Source of the DNA: Xiphias gladius | Lineage: Eukaryota; Chordata; Actinopteri; Istiophoriformes; Xiphiidae | Length of the DNA stretch: 64,000 nt | Reading direction: 5' to 3' | NCBI RefSeq assembly: GCF_016859285.1 | Contig: NC_053401.1 | Coordinates: 11,841,161 to 11,905,160 of the forward strand | In this document: positions 59,871 to 64,000 of the stretch, in pieces | Position numbering within the stretch: the stretch's first letter is position 1 | How the letters are laid out: the number at the start of each line of letters is the position of its first letter | The notes under the pieces: model-generated | Told to the model about the DNA's origin: nothing | Databases searched by the model: none | Seen by the model: only the letters and a program-made list of their open reading frames with translations | Made by a program: the position numbers and the translations under genes

Positions 59871-62800
59871 TGCTTAAAGTATGTTGGTATGGTAAAGTAA
59901 AGATATCCTTTGTAAAATTACTTTGTTTACTTGGTAATATGTCACTGTTTTTTTACATTAAAGATCGTTTCTGTTTTGTAGAATTTGTACACCTTTGTGT
60001 TATCTTTAACCACCAGAGGGTAGCATTTTTTCATATGTCCACTAGTGCTTTTTTTTTTTTTTTTTTTTTAAGTATTTATTTGTGTATTTGTTTTGAGGAA
60101 GAGAAGTTGTTACTTATCAAGTACAAAGAATTATAGGGATAAGTAATTCAGATAAACCAAAATGTTAGCAATTTATGACTTTGGAATTGAAATTACTGCA
60201 ATCATTTTCACAATCATTTACTTCTGTGATTTAGTAACAGGGGACTTACATGGGCTTGGATTAGACAAATAAAAATCTCATTAAATTTTTCTCTTTTTAC
60301 TAATATAAGGCATCTTTGTTAGTTTATTCTAGAAGGATCTAACTTCAAAATTGATGCCATGTTTCTATCGCCTCCTTGGGCAGATCAATGGACTTGTCAA
60401 TAATCTATGACCAGGCCACCGGAGATGCTCCACCACCTTTGCTTCGGCTCTGGGTGCTCATAAAGTGTAAGTGATGGACCAATAATGCAGCCGTATAGAT
60501 GCCTGTCTTTGACACTGTATGGCACCGACTGTGGGGAATTAGTTTATGCTTATTCCCATTAGGTGGGGGATACAACCATCTGTTTATGGTTCCCGAGCTA
60601 GTTTGATTTATTGTACCAGAAATATCCTTCATTCATCACTATATATCGTTATGATAGCTTATCAATTACCTTTATTGACCTGTGTGCTTAAATGCAACAT
60701 GTAACAGACAAGTTCCCCGGAGAGAGAGACAATGGCTTGAATTGAGCACCATGTTGAAAAATTCAATATTGTCCATCCTCCATGGTTTAATTTTCCTGGA
60801 ACTACATGTTTTATGTTGTAATAAATAACTCTGATTTTATTTCTTTTGTGCCATTACAGCTGGAAATGGAAACTATATAAAATAAATATGTGACCTCCAG
60901 CATTTATAATGGGTCAGAGTGGAAGATAAGTGAAAATGGGGACATCAACGAATAATTAAATGTATGTCTGTGTGAGCATCTGTGTTTTTGATGGACAAAA
61001 GAGAAATAAATGAATAAAAAATGCGGGTAAGGTTGGCCATTTTCTCCCCATTGTAACAGGACAAAATGTTGAAGAGGAGAGATTAGGGAGGGAGGACAGA
61101 GAAAAGGCTGATGAAATGTGTTACTGATGAAAGAAAAGAACAAGGCGTTCATAGCCTCTGTAGCAATTAAAGTACTTTGCTGCCTCAGAGCTCTATCTTT
61201 TGGATATTGCTTTGTTGAAAACAGAGTTGGACCTCAAAATTGTGTCACCAAGAGAAAACAGAAATGTGTCTACAGAAACAAACATATTCCAGGTATGTGC
61301 ACCATTTGGTGAAAGTAAAGTGAAGCAGTAAATGAATAGTGGGTTAATTATGAACTGTATTCATTAATCAAATAGGGTACACTACTACTAATATAAAGAC
61401 AAATCTGAAATGGATAAATGCCACAAGACACTCACTGAGCTACAGAGAAGCTTTAAAAGAAACTAAAGAGGTAACATGCAGCATGAGAAATCTACCTTAT
61501 CCTATATAGAGTATATCAACAGTTGTCAAGGGAGAACCTTTCCTGCTAATCCAACACTTGTTTCACTGGCACTGTGACTAAATGCAGAGTAGTATACCTG
61601 CTCATTCATGGCCACATACCCTAGATTCTGGAATATTCTCTGCCTGGGTCAGAATCACTTTCTAATAAGGCATACCTTGCAAAGGTTTTATAATTTGTAA
61701 CTAATGGATTTACTAAAAGTTCTTTTCTATTCTACGCATTCTTGGCACCAATATTACTACAATGCACCACCGGGACAGCTGACAGTTGGGTCAGGGCTTA
61801 TGGTGTGTTATGCCGGCAGCCTCTAACGTAGCCTTGAGCTGCTATCCTAAAGCAGAGATGAGCGGGATAATTTTAGCAGGTTTTACATGGCTCCCTCTGG
61901 AGCCACAAAAGGCTTATACAACTTATGCAGTAGCTCCAAGGCACGTAAGCAGACGTTGTGGTGTAAATATAAGTGGAATGTTTTGACCAGCATAATTTGG
62001 CAGCAGCACAACAAGCTGTAAACACATTCACATATTTAGACATTCAGCAGACATTAACATACATTTGAAGTCATGTGTCTAGCCACTGGAAGATTCCCTT
62101 ATCTTGAGGGAAATATCTGGCTCTTCAGCAGCTAAATGCACCACAATTCTCACAACCCAGTCACTACCACTGTTTGATGTTTGGTTCTGGACCGCTAGCG
62201 TAGATTAGTTTATAAGAGTTTTTCTGCTGAAAATGGCTGCCTGTTGTGGGTAGAAATGACGCTGGTTTGAGCTGTGAAAGGGAACCAAAACAGTAAAGGT
62301 GCAGGCCATAAAACCGAAACAATGAGCTTAAAGAAGCTAAAGTTATACATATATCCTGAGTGAAAAATGGACTGTGCTCCGGATGCTCAACAGCTCTGTA
62401 ACTTGTCAAACAGTCCACTGGAGCCCAAATGTGTGTTATTAATGGGGTTCTATTATGAATGGCTTAATGATTGGTCTATAAAGCATTAATAAATCACTAA
62501 TTAAACAATAAAAAAGAATTAGTAAAACCCTTTTAAGAATATGCCTTATTAGAGAGTGGTTCATGTTTCAATATTGGCTCTGTGAGCTTTGGCTGTGCTT
62601 GTGTATATTTGTCAATTATGCTGAGTACACTTGATTTAAAGTTCCACTGACTCATAAGGTTTGCCATATAGATAGACAAGACAGCATTTAATTTTGACAG
62701 ATTGAATATAACACACATACAGTATATGGATGCATAATGCACACATGTTCAAAGACATACAGTATATCCACAGCCAGCAGAGGAATTAGGTGGAGCGGCA

Positions 62801-64000
62801 CCACATATACACACACTTTTACACTATTCTGCTCCGCACATTTGAGCATGTACAGTATGTCATATCCTACCCGTAGAATGCACAGCAGGGGGGTCATTTA
62901 CATGTTGTAATAGGGTCTACATATCACTGCTGTAGGAGATGAGAGGGAGAGGCATACAGGCCTGAATGTTCCCCACAAACAGAATGTCATGTTCCGCGCT
63001 TCTTATTTACATGTGTGCGACTCCAGGGTACGTTTGATGCCCAGTGAGATGGAATATGACATCTTTGCTCACACTGACACTGAATTTGCTTCAGCGCTTC
63101 ACCCGGTATGTCATATAAAGATAAAGAGAGAGAATTATGATATTATATATATTTTAGCAGATTGGATTAATTACTTCACAGCTTATTTTCTGTGTGTTTG
63201 TTAGATTCAACACAGCAGATGCCACAAAGCCAATCCAAAGGATGTCTTTCCAGCTCTCTATAAAATCTCACTGCTTTCAAGAGAGCCAGCAATCCGGATT
63301 CTCCCACCATTATCAGGTTATCTGCCAAATGTGGTCCTCGTCCTTGTGTTCGTCCTCATCACTTTGTATGCATGTTTCCTTTCTTACGTCCTTTTCATCT
63401 TTTCATTTTACCCTTTTATCCCCTCCCGCCTTTCTTCTTGTATTCCTAAATTCCTATCTTTTCAGATTATTTCTACAAGAATCCACCTTTGAAATCCACA
63501 TCAGTGTCTGACCCAGTTTCTCATGCCTTATTTCTTTTTTCCTGCACCCATCAGACGGCACACAAACTTCCGAAGACAAATCGCACTACGAATACAAAAA
63601 TACCCAATGCGCTCATCAAACATGCCCATATTTTTTTTTTTTTAGTTTGCTGTTCAAGACATGGCAACAGAATGTTTTCAAAGACAGTTTGTGTTGAAGA
63701 AGTTCTCACCTCCAAACATTTCAAGAACACCAGTGTGAGTCTGTGCATACTTAGAAATGCTAGCCTTGTGGATATGCGCACCTTCCCTTTGTACTAGACT
63801 GCAGGCACACATAACACCCAAAACAAGGCTGCGACAGTAAGACAAACAGATCCAAGGACAATAAGTTGGGGTTATTGTCTTTTCAAACACATAAGATCGT
63901 CGAGTTGCTGTTTGCAACAAAATGGGCTGTTCAGTGGTGTTTTGAAGTGGTCTGGGTACCTGGATTTGCTAAACACAAAAGCTAGCAAAAGCTCAATGAT
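59870..64000. other. Region downstream of gxylt1 with no supported gene
   Basis: AT-rich sequence with only short ORFs. By synteny pdzrn4 would be next on the minus strand, but none of its coding sequence was recognised. A short splice-bounded open stretch at about 63029-63106 was considered and not accepted. Confidence 0.6.

Noticed and set aside
63029..63106. Exon-like open segment between CTCCAG and GTATGT (reads EMEYDIFAHTDTEFASALHP)
   Set aside because: No recognised family, no partner exons, and it is on the opposite strand to the gene expected by synteny; splice-like flanks this short occur by chance.
60000..64000. 3' end of pdzrn4 on the minus strand, expected by synteny
   Set aside because: No long minus-strand ORF or PDZ-like sequence was seen; the gene may begin beyond the window.

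Overview
The window is vertebrate nuclear DNA, almost certainly from a ray-finned (teleost) fish. Genes are split by GT-AG introns, the proteins match vertebrate families closely, CA/GT microsatellites are abundant, and several interspersed repeats are of kinds common in teleosts. Nothing bacterial, plasmid-like or viral was seen.

Five protein-coding genes can be rebuilt exon by exon with consistent reading phase. In order: prickle1 (+, 3' part only, CDS 1757-6875), pphln1 (-, 8940-25298, complete), zcrb1 (+, 26333-27743, complete), yaf2 (+, 29455-40881, complete) and gxylt1 (+, 45316-57930, complete). Gene order and relative orientation match what I recall of human 12q12 (PRICKLE1-PPHLN1-ZCRB1-YAF2-GXYLT1), so this is an old conserved block. 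The next expected neighbour (PDZRN4, minus strand) was not recognised before the right edge.

Layout: 1-1756 is a prickle1 intron. 1757-8250 holds the prickle1 3' exons (end of PET, three LIM domains, CaaX tail) and its 3'UTR. Prickle1 and pphln1 converge tail to tail around 8250-8690. 8690-25980 is pphln1, ten coding exons spread over large introns. Pphln1 and zcrb1 diverge from a shared promoter of about 200 bp (25934-26141). Zcrb1 is compact (about 2 kb). 27980-29300 is intergenic and contains an unexplained GC-rich stretch. 29300-41200 is yaf2, with a 10.2 kb second intron. 41200-45200 is intergenic and includes an orphan CpG-rich segment. 45316-59860 is gxylt1; its last intron (9 kb) carries LINE fragments, short repeats and a decayed coiled-coil retropseudogene. 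59870-64000 has no gene I can support.

The genes do not form a pathway. Prickle1 is planar cell polarity/Wnt-PCP. Periphilin belongs to the HUSH silencing complex. Zcrb1 is a U11/U12 minor-spliceosome protein. Yaf2 is a RYBP-like subunit of variant Polycomb PRC1. Gxylt1 xylosylates O-glucose on Notch EGF repeats. The most interesting points are architectural: a pphln1 start codon split by an intron, upstream ORFs in front of zcrb1, the very tight bidirectional promoter, orphan CpG-rich/TATA-bearing islands, and mobile-element remnants inside gxylt1, including one in its 3'UTR. I found no evidence of a wholly new biological system.
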